A stretch of 64,000 nucleotides of DNA. It comes from Spodoptera frugiperda (taxonomy: Eukaryota; Arthropoda; Insecta; Lepidoptera; Noctuidae). The notes under the pieces were generated by a model. That model saw nothing but the letters and a program-made list of their open reading frames with translations, did no database searches and had not been told where the DNA came from. Both the position numbers and the translations under genes were made by a program. Location of the stretch: assembly GCF_023101765.2 (NCBI RefSeq), contig NC_064232.1:4967933-5031932 (forward strand), in the 5' to 3' direction. Below are positions 34,232-47,100 of the stretch, piece by piece (within the stretch, counting starts at the first letter, position 1; each line of letters starts with the position of its first letter).

Positions 34232-35119
34232 ACTGGCATTACACGTCAACGATTAATGTCGGAATGATATAAATTACTGAAATACAGCAGTCACCGTACT
34301 TAACAAATATGGAAAAAAAAACTTTCTACAAAATATTTAGATTCGGTTTTCCTGGTCAATTGGCCGCCTAAAGGATTTATTAATAGTTGCATGTGCACTC
34401 GACAACACGAATTAGTTAGCAGGCAACACATCGACACAACTACCATTTACACCATTGTACAATTTCATACTTAAGTTCATAAAAAGGTTTGTCCATTACG
34501 CACACACTGGTATATACTATAAGTTCTGTGTAAGGGGTAACATGGGTAAGGTTAAAAATATTTACAATCAATGAATTATGATTCAACATTTCACTGAACT
34601 AGGCGTAGTGCTCGTGGACGATTGATTGGTTAAGAGTCAACAAGTCTAAAGTTGCCTAACTCAGCTGTTAAACATTTCAAACCTTTTCAACAGACGTCAT
34701 AAAAGAGGAATCACCCAACAATCAACACTAAGACATAATTTAGTTGAACGAAATAGCAAAAATAAAAACAAAATATAATCTACTATACAATATTTTGCCA
34801 TCCCCAACACGCAGTGATCCGAAAATAAATAAAAAAGACGATATATTATCATCAAGTTTTCTTATCTACAAGTTCCGAAGATTAATTGAGGAAAATGGCA
34901 ACGTTATATAAACTATAGTTTCATGCATGTGATACTCTGGTTATTAACCCTTTTGTGTCTGTACCTATTCAGTTATTACTAAAGTTTGCTTTTGTTCACA
35001 TTGCTTAACAATTATTAATGTTATGTCTGAATATAAATAAAGTTTACTATTACTAAGTACAATAATTTACAAACACTTTTATACGGCGCAGAAACTTGGT
35101 GTCCTTATAAATAAGACAT

Positions 35120-35590
35120 AAACTTGACACGTTTCACTTGAGATGTCTTAGATCCATTCTTAACTTCAAATGGATGGATCGAATTCCTAATACCGTGGTA
35201 CTGCGTCGTGCCGCAATACATAGCATGGTAGCTCTACTCATGCGGCGCCAGCTCGGGTGGTGTGGACACATCCTTCGCATGAAAGAAAACCGTTTGCCCA
35301 AAGGGTCTTTTACTCTGACATGATGGAGGGCAAACGTAAGCATGGCGGTCAACATCTCCATTATAAGGATGTGCTGAAGAGGCATCTCAACGCATGCGAA
35401 GGAATGGGAGAGGCTTGCTATTCGCCGACAGTCTTGGCGCATTGCTGCTCCTATATTTATACATACTACTCTGCCGGCCAGTTTTACTGCTCTAACTGCG
35501 GTCGGATTTTTAAAACTAAGTTTGGTCTGGCCAGTCACGTCAGAACCCACGACCCTTATGTGGGGTCGCCGTTACCGAAATCGGTAAGGA
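35120..35590 (+). pseudogene. Non-LTR retrotransposon RT C-terminal relic with zinc finger
   Basis: Pieces in two frames read RSILNFKWMDRIPNTVVL, RRQLGWCGHILRMKENRLPK, KRKHGGQHLHYKDVLKRHL and finally CSNCGRIFKTKFGLASHVRTH (a C2H2 finger). This order is seen in the C-terminus of insect non-LTR polymerases. Frameshifts show a dead copy. Confidence 0.65.
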
Positions 35591-35649
35591 GCACTATATA
35601 TAAAATAAGTTGAAATGATACACTTAAGTATGTTTCCACTAACTTGTAA

Positions 35650-35826
35650 TGTGACAAAGGTGCACATTACGGCATGTAATGCCACTGTATTACTACTGAG
35701 AAATTTTCGAAAAACCGAAAAAAACCATCAATGCCGGTTCGATTACCCGCTTCGATTACCCGGGAATCGAACCCGAGACCCCTTGCCCGGCAGTCACACT
35801 TGCAACCACTCGGCCATCGTAGCCTT
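35650..35826 (-). repeat. SINE family 1 copy
   Basis: AAGGTGCACATTACGGCATG and the B-box complement CGGGAATCGAACCCGAGACC are present, with a short duplication of CGATTACCCG just before it. Confidence 0.65.
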
Positions 35827-36559
35827 ACTAATTGGTTTACATTTGTATGTAATGTATTGTAAGTAACGCCCCGTTGGTGTTCTAAATAAGTAAAATAGAC
35901 GATGATTTCATCTTTGGATTTATTTCACCAGAGCCAGAATTAGCTACATGAAGGCGATACACAGTAAATACGAATAAGTACATTTATTCTGTTAAATACG
36001 AAAAGATTTGGTATTATTAAGTTATTATGTTCATTTTTTTTCCTCATTACGACACTATTTCAGCGACATTTCTAATGACTAAAATCAAAACAGGATAAAA
36101 TTATATTGTGGCATTTCCTTTTATGTAATGTGAAATAAATTTAATAAAATAAATAAATAAAGTGACAGATGACAAGGGTCGCACGTAGGCCATCGGCGAG
36201 TCGCGTTTGCTTCAGGCTCCGATATAATTTCGCCGCGCTTTTATATATGTTATTCTGTGTTTCCTAACTATCGTTTTCATCTATCCGTTCTCGTCTAATC
36301 TTTCACTCCTTCTATAAACTATACTTGTGTTGTGCTGAACTCTTATGAACTTCTGTGTATAAAAATAAATTATATATATTTCTACTGTGAGAGACTTTCT
36401 TATTCTTCAATCTTCACACTCCACAACCTACAGTACCTAAAAATGAATCATTAAACCAACAACTTTATTGTACAAGGGTGCTTGTGCAATAAAGTTGCAA
36501 AAAGTTAAATAAATAAATATAAAATAAAATTAAGGAAATATTGTTTACATTACTCTGGC

Positions 36560-37000
36560 ATTAGCAGCTGACATGACGTTGACTTTCGTGTCTTCTGTCA
36601 CTCCCTCGCGTCTTACCTCTGAACACTTTCCGTAAAGAAGTCTTTACTTCTCCTTTTCCAAACTCTTTCCTCTTTTCTGGCTCTCTTGGTGAATACTTGA
36701 GCCTGATGAATGATTCACTGCTAAAACTTATCTATCTGTTTCACTTGTAAGGGACGTTTTCCCTCCTCTTAGGTAGGAACTGCAGGCATGGGCGTCCGCC
36801 TGTATGTGACTTGCGGCTTGTAAACTAAAATTTTACTTGCGTGTGGCTTCATCTAAGGGTTTCTTCGACCCTGGATGGGGTAACATGAAAATATGATTTA
36901 TTGTTGAACCCACCGAAATGATACAACGGCCTCACACAAAGCCGACGTGAGAAAAGGCTTGCGTTGTTTTTCGTTTTGTAAGAGAGATTTTAAATTTCAG
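36560..37000. repeat. Large repeat block, also at 56250-56660 and 58800-59240
   Basis: GCAGCTGACATGACGTTGAC, CTTTACTTCTCCTTTTCC, GATGAATGATTCACTGC and GTTTCTTCGACCCTGG occur in the same order in all three places, and partly at 9470-10600. No coding evidence. Confidence 0.65.
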
Positions 37001-37743
37001 AGACATGTAAAACAATTTTTCACTAAGATTGAATTTACTGATTAAATTTATAATTAAGTTGGTATATATATGAAGGGAAAGTTATTGATATCTTACCAGA
37101 CGAATTGAAAGAACAAAAACACCAAATGATTTAATTCATAATTCATAATTCTTTATTGCAAATCCACAATGTAAAGATAAGATGGTAATATAAATAACAT
37201 GGTAGCAATCGTGGACCCTGATGGGCACAGCAAATAGTAAATTAGAAAATTAGAAGAGAGGAAGGCGTTGTATATAAGTATAGAATTATTTGTTTATGCT
37301 CAAGTATTCATATTCCTTTTCAATATTTTAGGTACTATTGTTATTATGTTTGTATTTTTAGTAGGTGTTTACATATAAGTATATTTTTGTACATTATTTT
37401 ATTAGTTTATCCGTTCTAAATTTATTACATTTATTTTATTGTATTATTTATATTTGTGATTGTATTGAATATTTTATAATTTTTGTTACAACTGAATATT
37501 TTGTTGTTAATTTTTTTATATTTAAGCTGAACTTTATATGTATTACGTATTTTATATATTATTCATTATATTTGTATTATATGTTATATGTATTATATGT
37601 ATGGGTTTTAGCAGGAAAAGGTGTTTATTAATGTGATTATATTTCTTTATAATCAATATTTTCATGTTATTTGTTGGCGTAAGCATAATAAGCACTCAGT
37701 GAAGTTGGTAGGTCTGTGGTTATTTTTAATTCTCTAAAAGCGT

Positions 37744-37890
37744 AAGTGAAGCGTCTATTAAAAGATAGGAAGATAACTTTGGAAAGAACTATAAAATCAC
37801 ATAATTATAATAAGAAACAATTTGATAAAAACAGAAAGGACATTAAATTAAAAGTAGGAGATTCTGTATATGTAAATAATGGAATTCGCT
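37744..37890 (+). pseudogene. LTR-retrotransposon integrase C-terminal relic
   Basis: The peptide RTIKSHNYNKKQFDKNR then LKVGDSVYV looks like the region after the integrase catalytic core in gypsy/BEL elements. It is short and truncated, with no LTR recognised around it. Confidence 0.4.
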
Positions 37891-38185
37891 TTGTTCTTTT
37901 GCATTGTGAGTGTTGCAACTGCAGATTATTGCGTGGGAAAATACAAAGTAGACACATTAGTAGGAAATAAGGTCCGCCCTCATATTCAATAGCGTCATTC
38001 CAGGTAATTTATTATTCTTAGAATACATTTTTCTTTAACATATTTTGTATATATATTATATGAAAATAACACTAAAGGCAGGACAGCCATAAAACATATT
38101 GCTGCAACTGCATGGTGGGTCATAGAACAGTAGGTTGATGCACATAATTATAATAACTATTATTTGATTTTTGAGATTACGTGTC

Positions 38186-38245
38186 ATAATGTGCACCTCT
38201 GCCTACCCCTTCGGGGATTAAAGGCGTGACGATATGTATGTATGT
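38186..38245 (+). repeat. SINE family 1 tail
   Basis: GTGCACCTCTGCCTACCCC and TTCGGGGATTAAAGGCGTGA. Confidence 0.55.
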
Positions 38246-38969
38246 TGGTTTTTGAGCTGGGCAAGGTACCAGAAAATTATTAATCCACCTGCCGAGTTCC
38301 TTGACCATATTTTAATTACATATGAATCGGATTAATAATGCATTTTAATAGAAAAAAATGTTTTATTTCATGCATAACCAGTTTCAATAAAATGTAAAAA
38401 AATATCCAAATACAAATCTTGATACAAAACTAAGTTTGTATCTTCATTCTTACTGATATGAACTAATAAATCAAACATATATTATTAGCTGAAGTGCTTG
38501 TTCAAAAATAGCCAAAGTCCCATACAAGTTGGTCAATCCCCTTTGTTTCACATCACCAAGCTTATTCCAGCAACGCCTTGATGAGAGGGGGGGGGGAGAT
38601 GTAAATGAAGCCCTTTCGTTCTTCATTCAAATTTAAATATGCGCGCGTTCATATTTGACGCTTGGTCTACGATTAGTTCTTTGTGGTGGCAGCACTTGTT
38701 TCAATATGGTTTCTCTTCAGCTTTGTAAAACTGAAGGTTTAGAAAAGTAAGAAGAATCGAAGCAATAGCTTTTAATGTTGTTTCTATTGTTACAGGTTAG
38801 TAAATGTTATTAATTAATATGTAGCTAAGCATAGATTCTGTTGTAGAATGAGTGTAATCAGTAATTTGTAAGAAATTTTATAACCAAATACAATTCTATT
38901 GTTACAGAGCAACAACTTGGGTTTTGTTTCGATAAATAACCATCCTATTACATACATGGTATGGTATAT

Positions 38970-39315
38970 CTTTATATATATAATTCTTCTGTAAGTGTGT
39001 ATGTCACTGAACTTCTCTTAAACGACTGGACCGATTTTGATGAATTTTTTTGTGTGTGTTCAAGGGGATCTGAGAATGGTTTATCTATATTATTTTTAAT
39101 ATAATTTTTAATTTATCAGTAGTTGTTGATTTTGGAATGTTTTACATTGGATCCGACAGACGGCGCTACCATCGCAGTGTCAAATATTAATGACGTTAGA
39201 TATGGTCATAACATTTGAATGACAATTTTCATCAAAAAGGTCCAGAATGTTTTAGCTTATTAAAAAAAGTTTAAAATTTTGTAGACAGGACAACGTCTGT
39301 CGGGTCCGCTAGTAT
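38970..39315 (+). repeat. RTE-like dispersed element
   Basis: ACTTCTCTTAAACGACTGG, GATTTTGATGAATTTTTTTG and GACAACGTCTGTCGGGTCC are typical lepidopteran RTE-end sequence. An inverted shorter copy is at 54224-54420. Confidence 0.55.
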
Positions 39316-40206
39316 ATACATAACATTTTAAAGTTACACGTTTATATACATAACTTTAAATAACTTTAATTACACTTTTATTAGGATATCTTCACTTACT
39401 TCATTTATTGAGATATTAACTCCTAGCTATTGTTAATTTATATAATTGTACATACTTCCTATAATACTTATTTTAAAATGAAAAGAACTTGCTTCCAGTC
39501 GGGTGTCCCACATGTGACACGTCACCTCTTTATCTCGGTATTTAAATTGCTTTAAAATAATATTTCGACCAAAAGTCATCGTTAAATTTTGTGTTGTCCC
39601 GACTACTTACGTATAACTAGTACTTACAAAGAAAATGTGAAGCTTTCAATACTATTGCATTGTAAGCGTGGGATAATAAATAGACCAAAGTCTTGTCAAT
39701 TAGTACCTAGTCCATTGTTAAATGTTATAATTTAAGGACCGAGTATTGTAGTTATTTTGAGGACACAGTTTTACCTTTGGGACATGTGCAGGGGTCAATA
39801 GAAGCTGAACACCAAGTTTGTGGGGTCGCCACCCTGTTTCCCGGCTGCCATCTAGTGACCAGTTTATCATGGTCTCGCTTTTTATGATCTTTCCGTAGAT
39901 TTAACAGCCAATTTATACTCGTGTAACCATGACAACACTTATGCACTATTTACAGAGACAATGTATGACTGCGAATAGACTACGACACAAATTGTGTGAT
40001 ATTTCAAGAAGCGAGACGACCAAATGAAATTCGTAACTTTTCAGGAATCACACTTTATTTTTACAGAACAACAATCCGTCCCATCGACAAATTTCGATTA
40101 ATCATTTCTCGCCGTTTTTGAAAATACGTTCATTTTTTAACATACGCCATTTGTAAACGACGTTCCATTTCAGCCTACAATCATTTTAAAACAATTTATA
40201 TACACA

Positions 40207-40410
40207 AACACACAACGTCACACCTTTTTATCCCCGAAGGGATAGGCAGAGGTGCATTACGGCATGTTATGCCACTATACAATGTACACCCGCTTTTCAC
40301 CAATTCCGAAAATGCCAGGTAATACTTTGCCCGACTCGGGAATCGAACCCGAGACCCATTGTCTGGCAGTCGCACTTGCGTTCACTCGACCATCGAGGCA
40401 GTCACAATTT
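40207..40410 (-). repeat. SINE family 1 copy
   Basis: CAACGTCACACCTTTTTATC, CCGAAGGGATAGGCAGAGG and GGGAATCGAACCCGAGACCC, inverted. It is paralogous to 60176-60372 in the duplicated intergenic block. Confidence 0.65.
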
Positions 40411-41101
40411 ATATAACTACGAAAATATATCTACGAAATGGAGAATGTTAATATTACGTAACTTAAAAAATACCTACATCCTTATATTTAAATAACTTTA
40501 AAATATTATTAAGTAATAACCTACTTTTTAGTTACAAGTATAAAAAAATAAAAATGAGACGTTGTATTATGACGTCACAGTACAACGTTAATTTTGTATG
40601 AGAAATTCAAGTCATCAAAACCTTAGATGCATATAATTTGGTCAGTTTTGATTGTAAGACAAAACTAAGTATACAGATTAATTCGTTACATCGAGTGCTT
40701 CATAGTTACATACATGTCTAAAAACGTTAACATTCTCCATGATGAAAGAGGTTAAATATATTTATTATTGTTTATCCCTATGTACCCAATAATTAAATAC
40801 TATCCTTTTATATTATAAACTCACAAACCCGGCGAACTCCGTTTCCACCAATGATTTTCTAGTAAAAATCAATTCTTGAATCATAAAACAATAAGTCAGT
40901 CACAGATAATAGAATTATAAAATCTTAAATTCGAGAAATACATCAGATTCTTAATCGACTTTTGTCACCATTATCTCGAGATTGGCTGAACCAATTTTGA
41001 TGTGGTTTTGGAAATGTATTTTGACATTCAAGAGCAGGTATAAAGTATATAAAAATGGTGATCAAAGTCGGTTTTTTAAACTTAGTTTACTAATTACGAA
41101 A

Positions 41102-44100
41102 CTATTTCCCACTGCGACATCTTCTAACATGATCATAAGCTACATTATAAATTTTGCTCGATCGCTGTTGAGGTTCACTTGGTTTTGGCTTGCATTGCAA
41201 ATAATTTACTTCCTCGTAGTGATGGTGATTGGGGTCAGAACAGTCTGGACTTTTCGGAACGTCATTATTTGGTTGTATAGTGGAATTTTCAATGGAACAT
41301 GAGTCGTACATCGATTCAGGTATTGGAGTCATTTCATTGTCTTCTTTAACACGATTGCAAGGTGCCTGTAAACATAAAAATATGTTTTATGTTAAACAGT
41401 TTTAACAATGGCACTCATTTAAAGAGGCAGTTGTAATTTGGATTTTTTTGTTTAGTTAAAAAATATAAATGGCACGTTTAATAACTAGTTCAGCAGTTAA
41501 AACTAAACAGTAAAGTATACAAAAATGAGTAATAAAAAATAATGAAATGGATCAGTGAATATTAACCAGAAAAATAATTAAATGGGCGGTAAAAATTATT
41601 AAGCGAGCGGTTACGTGCGGGCAGTAATAAATCGGAATTTGTCGGTAAGAAATCTCTTCTAAGCAATTCTTTAAACAATGAGGTAGTAAAATGAAAAAGA
41701 AAAAACAGCAGGCAGGGTTTCTGTCATGACTCCGGCGCTGCGAGCCTCCGGCAGCCCCACGCGTGCTAATCGTCGCAGACGGATTTCGCTCACCACCGCT
41801 AGCAGCCTCCTACTCATTAGCCCCCGAGCCGCATCGTACATATGCGCCTCTACGCGATTTTAAATTACACTCTAGGGGTGGGACAAACAAGACTACGTGG
41901 AGTCGGTTTTGTAGCAATTCGGTTCTGTCACTAACTTTTGTTGCACTGCATACTAAATGTTTAACAAAAGTTATTATTTAATTGTTTCAGAAACTATAGC
42001 AAATTAGTTTGATCAGGCATTACAATTTCACCGACACCATTTCCTACATAAGTTACCATAAGTAACATATCACCGCTCGCTATAATCTGCCGAACTATAA
42101 CGCTCATTCCGTCACTTTTACCGCTCATTCGATTATTGAACGGCTTAATTACTTTTAGAATTGACATTGTATGATAAAATAACCCAACTATGAGTGACAC
42201 ACGACGCGGCGATTGTCGCACTGCTACGTGTGTCGCGTAATGCTGCTCATGAATATGAGCCTCTAGCATGGCTTGAAACTAGTCGAGTTCCTCATCAAAA
42301 CAATACGTGAGTAAGCCGATAACATAATAATTAATAACCCAACTAATTCATTTTTTATTACTGTCCATGTTTTACTGTCGCAATAATAATTAATCAACAG
42401 CCATTGGAAATAAAACAGGTTTGCTTAGCAAAATAAGATGTGTGTTACCTGTGATGCTTTTTCGTATTTAGGATCATTATTTTCTGGAAGAACATAAATT
42501 CCCCTGTTTGGGTCGTTTTGGAACATTTTGTTACCGTAAAATGGCTGCGATGTAGGAACCTGAATATAAACAAAAAATCTAAATTATTAGACAGAACTAG
42601 CTTGATACTCTGTGTATACTAGGTTCCGCTGAATATTCAATGACTCACCACTTGGTATCTGATTACTAACTATTAGCAGAGCCGTATTATCGCTGTTAAG
42701 GCCAACTAGGCAAGTGCCTAGGGCGCCAGGTTACAGACAGACAGACAGACAGGGCGCCGCAGACATTCGTACCCAACTGCACATGGAGTGGTGTCGGCGC
42801 CAAAGAATGTTAAGACGCTTGATGGTAAGTGATGATGCAGCCTACAATAAGGCACGTCTGCCCATAAGCAACCTATTCACTCGGGCTTTGAAGATACCCT
42901 GATTATAACCATCAGGAAACACAGACTCCGGCAAAGAATTTCACTCCCTAGCAGTTCGCACAAGGAAGTTTGAAGCCAACGCTTCGTGCGAATGGCTGAC
43001 CATGAAGCCGTGGCAAACAGGTTTGCTTTCTATACTGCGGTGTGAGCCAGCGTCCTGTGAGGCCCCAAGAGAGGTGGAAGTGAGGGGCGGCAGAAGTTCG
43101 ATTCAACCGTCTTGACCAGGGATCAAAACGCTTTACTACCCGCTGGGTAAGAAACCAGTTTGTTCCCTATTCGGCCAATGTGGTTGAACCAGACCGGTTG
43201 AAGGCTCTCTTCTTCTGAAGAGTGTCGCCAGCCTTACGGCGCCTGGCATCCGCCCATGCCAAGTATGCCGCTTGCTTTCACTCCTCAGTCTGTCTACAGT
43301 CGGCATCGAACTGTTACGGAGCGGGTCGGACGATGGGGTTTTAAAAAGTAAGGTATATTGAGTAATTGACACATGTTTTACAAGTTACCATGCCCGACGG
43401 AAGTCCAATCCAATTTGCCCGAAATACGATTACAATTGCTTATGAAAACAGCAGCGGTTTCCTATTGTATTGACGTCAATGTAATGGGAAACTCAGCAAT
43501 TTTATTTTATATTCTAGGTAATAGTTATTCCGATATAACAGTACCTATAATATGCACCTCTGTGTATCCCTTGGGAAATAAAAAGAAAGATAACATACCT
43601 CAGTATTACTAGTAGTTTTTGGTCTTTGAATTCTTTTACGCCAGTAGACTATGCCCACAACAGTGATCGTTAATACAAGACCAGAAATACATGCAAATAT
43701 GATGATTAGGTTATTGGACGTATCTGAAAAAAGAAATCAAAATAGAATCATACAGGGTTGGATATCAATCGTTTTAAAGTTAGACGTTTCCAAAGTAGAA
43801 AAATGAGTGTCCAGTGTCCTCTCTAACTTTTAAAATAAGAGAGTGAGAAAATAAATATATGCTGTAGATTTTAATAGAATGGTTTGAACGAGATATCGTT
43901 ATTAGTTTTTAAGAAATAAAACATTTTCAAAAACCGCAAATATAACTTTGTGGTTCATACAAACACTATTTAATTATTTCGAAAAACATGCATAATTTTA
44001 CAGCTTAAGCCAATACATTATACAGTTACAGTGTTGAAAATTGACAACAAAGAAAAAAGAAATACAATATTTTTAATTAGTTAAAACTAATTCAGCCAAC

Positions 44101-47100
44101 CATCTTCTCACAAAACCTTAAACATTCACGACCTCCTTCCATCTCGCTGCGAACAAATCACACTGGTGCAGACGTCAAGAGAGCATTGATCATCGTCAAT
44201 GCACGAACGAGTGGAGAATTTGCATGCGCGACTGTTCGGGCTGCCGGGACAGCACTACTACTACAGCAACACTATGTAAAACCAAGTTATTTTATAACTT
44301 TAATTCTATTATTTCATCTACTTGCATAGAATCATACAGAGTTGGATATCGTAGTTTATAAGAATCAGGTTTATCATACGCCCTGTCTCGTTAATACTCC
44401 TCATACAAGCGACTTAAAAGAATTAAAGACGTCGAAAACCCAATTACTCCCCTCCCCAATCTTCTCAATCCTTGTATTCCCAACAATTCTCAAATTCCTG
44501 ACCCTCAAGAGGCCGGCAGCGCTCTTGTAACTCCTCTGGTGTTTCGGTCAGTTACTTACCTGTATCGTTTGATCCATCTTTCAGTTGTAATTGTACTTCT
44601 GCTGAAGTTTTATTTAAATCATATGAGTGATCTCCTTACTGTTTAGATAGACAATATGTTCAAATGTGAACACTCCTGTTTTCCCGTCATGTACTTACGT
44701 GGATTAATTTGATCCTCAAAGTTCTCCGAGTTTGATATCTCTTTCAGTTGTAATCGTATTTCAGCAAAATTCAATATTTTGTAGTTTTCATAAACAATGC
44801 ATTTGATATTTTTTTTATCATCTTGTTCAGTTAAAGTTTTTATAAAATTTTTATCTGCATAATAATTTATCGTGCCCGATAATCTATAACCATTTCTAGA
44901 TGACTCTTCTCCTGTAAAAATAAATTAAAAAACGCTATACATAAAAATATCCAACAAAAATTCCTTCAAGCGACGTTCCTGAGTGACATAAATGTAATGA
45001 CAGACAATGCACAGCCGAAACTACTGGTCGTAGAGTGCTGTGGCATGAGTGCTCGTTGTGGGGAGTACGGAAGTACTAAGAGAGGATATGTTATCATATT
45101 GGCTGGTAATATATGAAAAATGAGCGAAATACGTCCCATAGTTTGGCCACAAAGTGCATTTTTCTCTTTAAACTAATTTGCAAACTCTTTACAAATACGG
45201 CATTACAGCTGCGCCACATGTCCGTAACATTCCTATGTTGCAGACATCCGTGAAGAGTTACATTTTGTTTGATCCACTGAAGAGTTACATGTTACAACAT
45301 GTCAAGGAACATGGAGCTGTTCAAACAGAATTTAATACTTGATTTATTTAATAATTTATTTCATTGAAATAATTAATAAGGTAGAAGTAATCTCCATCAA
45401 AATAAATTCGTTAATAGACCTAAACCGATAGGATTGTTATGAAGAAGAATACTCATTCAAACATTGATTATTATTTGTTACTTACCATTAAAATTCCATT
45501 TAAATTTATAGTTTCTATAGGGCAGGATATTCAGAACACACCCCAAGCTTATAGTTTCGTTTACCGAGTATTGGTAGACGGTGGTCCACACGTCACCGCT
45601 ACGGTACTGGTACAGAATATTTGATCGGGCCAGACCGAACACCCGTACCGTGCCAGCTGAAAATAGGAAATTTCAAAGAAGCAATACTATATTTCAATAT
45701 ATAATTTTATTATATTAATTTTATTCAGAAGTACGAAGTTTTTCAGGGTCATGACCATGACCGCTCTGCTAAGAGCGTTGACTGAGAAGAACCAAGATGT
45801 TCCCTCATCCACCGTCAGAGATATTTGCCAGAGCCTGTGTTTCCTGAAGGGTATATAGAAACCTGATATAGAATAAGTTGCTTATAGACAGACGTGCTCC
45901 ATCGTAGGCTGCCTTATAGCTTACCATCAGGCGAGATCCCCATCAAATATTTAAAAAACTACTCAATATTTTATTTATTTACTTTTTATGGGATAAGCCG
46001 ACAAACGAGCATTCGGAACACCTGATGGTAAGCACTTGGCACCGCCCGTGGATACCACAATACCAGAGGAGTTACTAGGTGTTCTGAGAGGCCGTGGTAT
46101 TAGTCCGGTAGATCCGGCCTATTCGTGCTGAAACATGGCTCTCCCTCACTTACTAATATAATTTACGAACCTGCAACATCAGACTCGAATGTTATCCTGG
46201 CATATTCTTCCTTCTCACTTCTACTATTAAAGCCACATGAAAGAGTTTTCTTGTTCAGGAAAACAGCAGATGAATTTATAGTAGCAACTATTTTGTCATC
46301 AATTTCCTTAACTGCAAGTGAATATTTTAATTTATGAAATTAGTTACAAATGTGCAAAATAAGCTTTTAGTTATACGTCCTGATAATCAGGAGAAACGGG
46401 TCGATCTAATGAGCCCAAACTCTATATGTTTACACACACAGTATCACGCATTTTGTCCGCGAAGGGATAGGCAAAGTTGCACATTACGGCATGCAATACC
46501 GCTATACAATGTACACCCACTTTTCACCATTTGTGTTATAAGTCCAATTTAATAGAAGGCGAGCCTATTGCCATACTCTGGGCACAATTCCAATCTCCGT
46601 GCTACTACTGAGAAATTTTCGAAAATCTGAAAAAGCACTTTAATACTTTGCCCAACTCAGGAATCGAACCCGCCTGCTGTCGGATAAGGGGTATCCCCTT
46701 ATCCGCTTAGTCGCACTTGCGACCACACGACCAACGAGGCAGTCTTCTCTCTTCCAATTCTATCATCAGACCGCGTCGATTGCAGCCTAATACTGCATGC
46801 TCATCTAATCTAATGACAATACAATAATTGCACGTGTGTCTAACTCAACCATAGTTTTATGAAACCGATATGCTTCTGGCGCGCCACGGTACGTACGTAT
46901 GTTTCCGTCTTTAATGATATTATATTAATACTAACCTTTGATTCTATTGTACAAAGTTACTTGGTTACCGTCAAAATAAAACTGTAATGGAATACTTGAA
47001 TACGGTCGTTTAGCTTCGCAAGTGACGATGATCATTTCTCCGTCTACATATTTGAATATCGGATAGTCAAAATATGAACCATTTCTTCTTACGTAACGTT

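Larger units (their letters stand above)
34232..41101. other. Intergenic region between gene A and gene B
   Basis: About 6.9 kb without a supported host gene. The first ~90 bp upstream of the gene A start resemble those upstream of gene B (52085-52165) and may hold the 5' UTR and promoter; I see no clear TATA or initiator that I would place. The rest is repeat-derived: LINE relic 35120-35590, SINEs, a repeat block at 36560-37000, an integrase relic at 37744-37890 and RTE-like sequence at 38970-39315. The section 39480-41100 is duplicated at 59480-61030. Confidence 0.6.

Noticed and set aside
37365..37631. 88-codon hydrophobic frame rich in Tyr, Ile and Phe.
   Set aside because: It is AT-rich low-complexity sequence with no homologue in the duplicated block.
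38585..38605. Poly-G run as a possible G-quadruplex or regulatory site.
   Set aside because: A single homopolymer tract in repeat-rich DNA, with no supporting context.
41994..42269. 91-codon minus-strand frame (also at 61937-62212).
   Set aside because: It spans an insertion boundary shared by B and C and is absent in A; it is repeat sequence.
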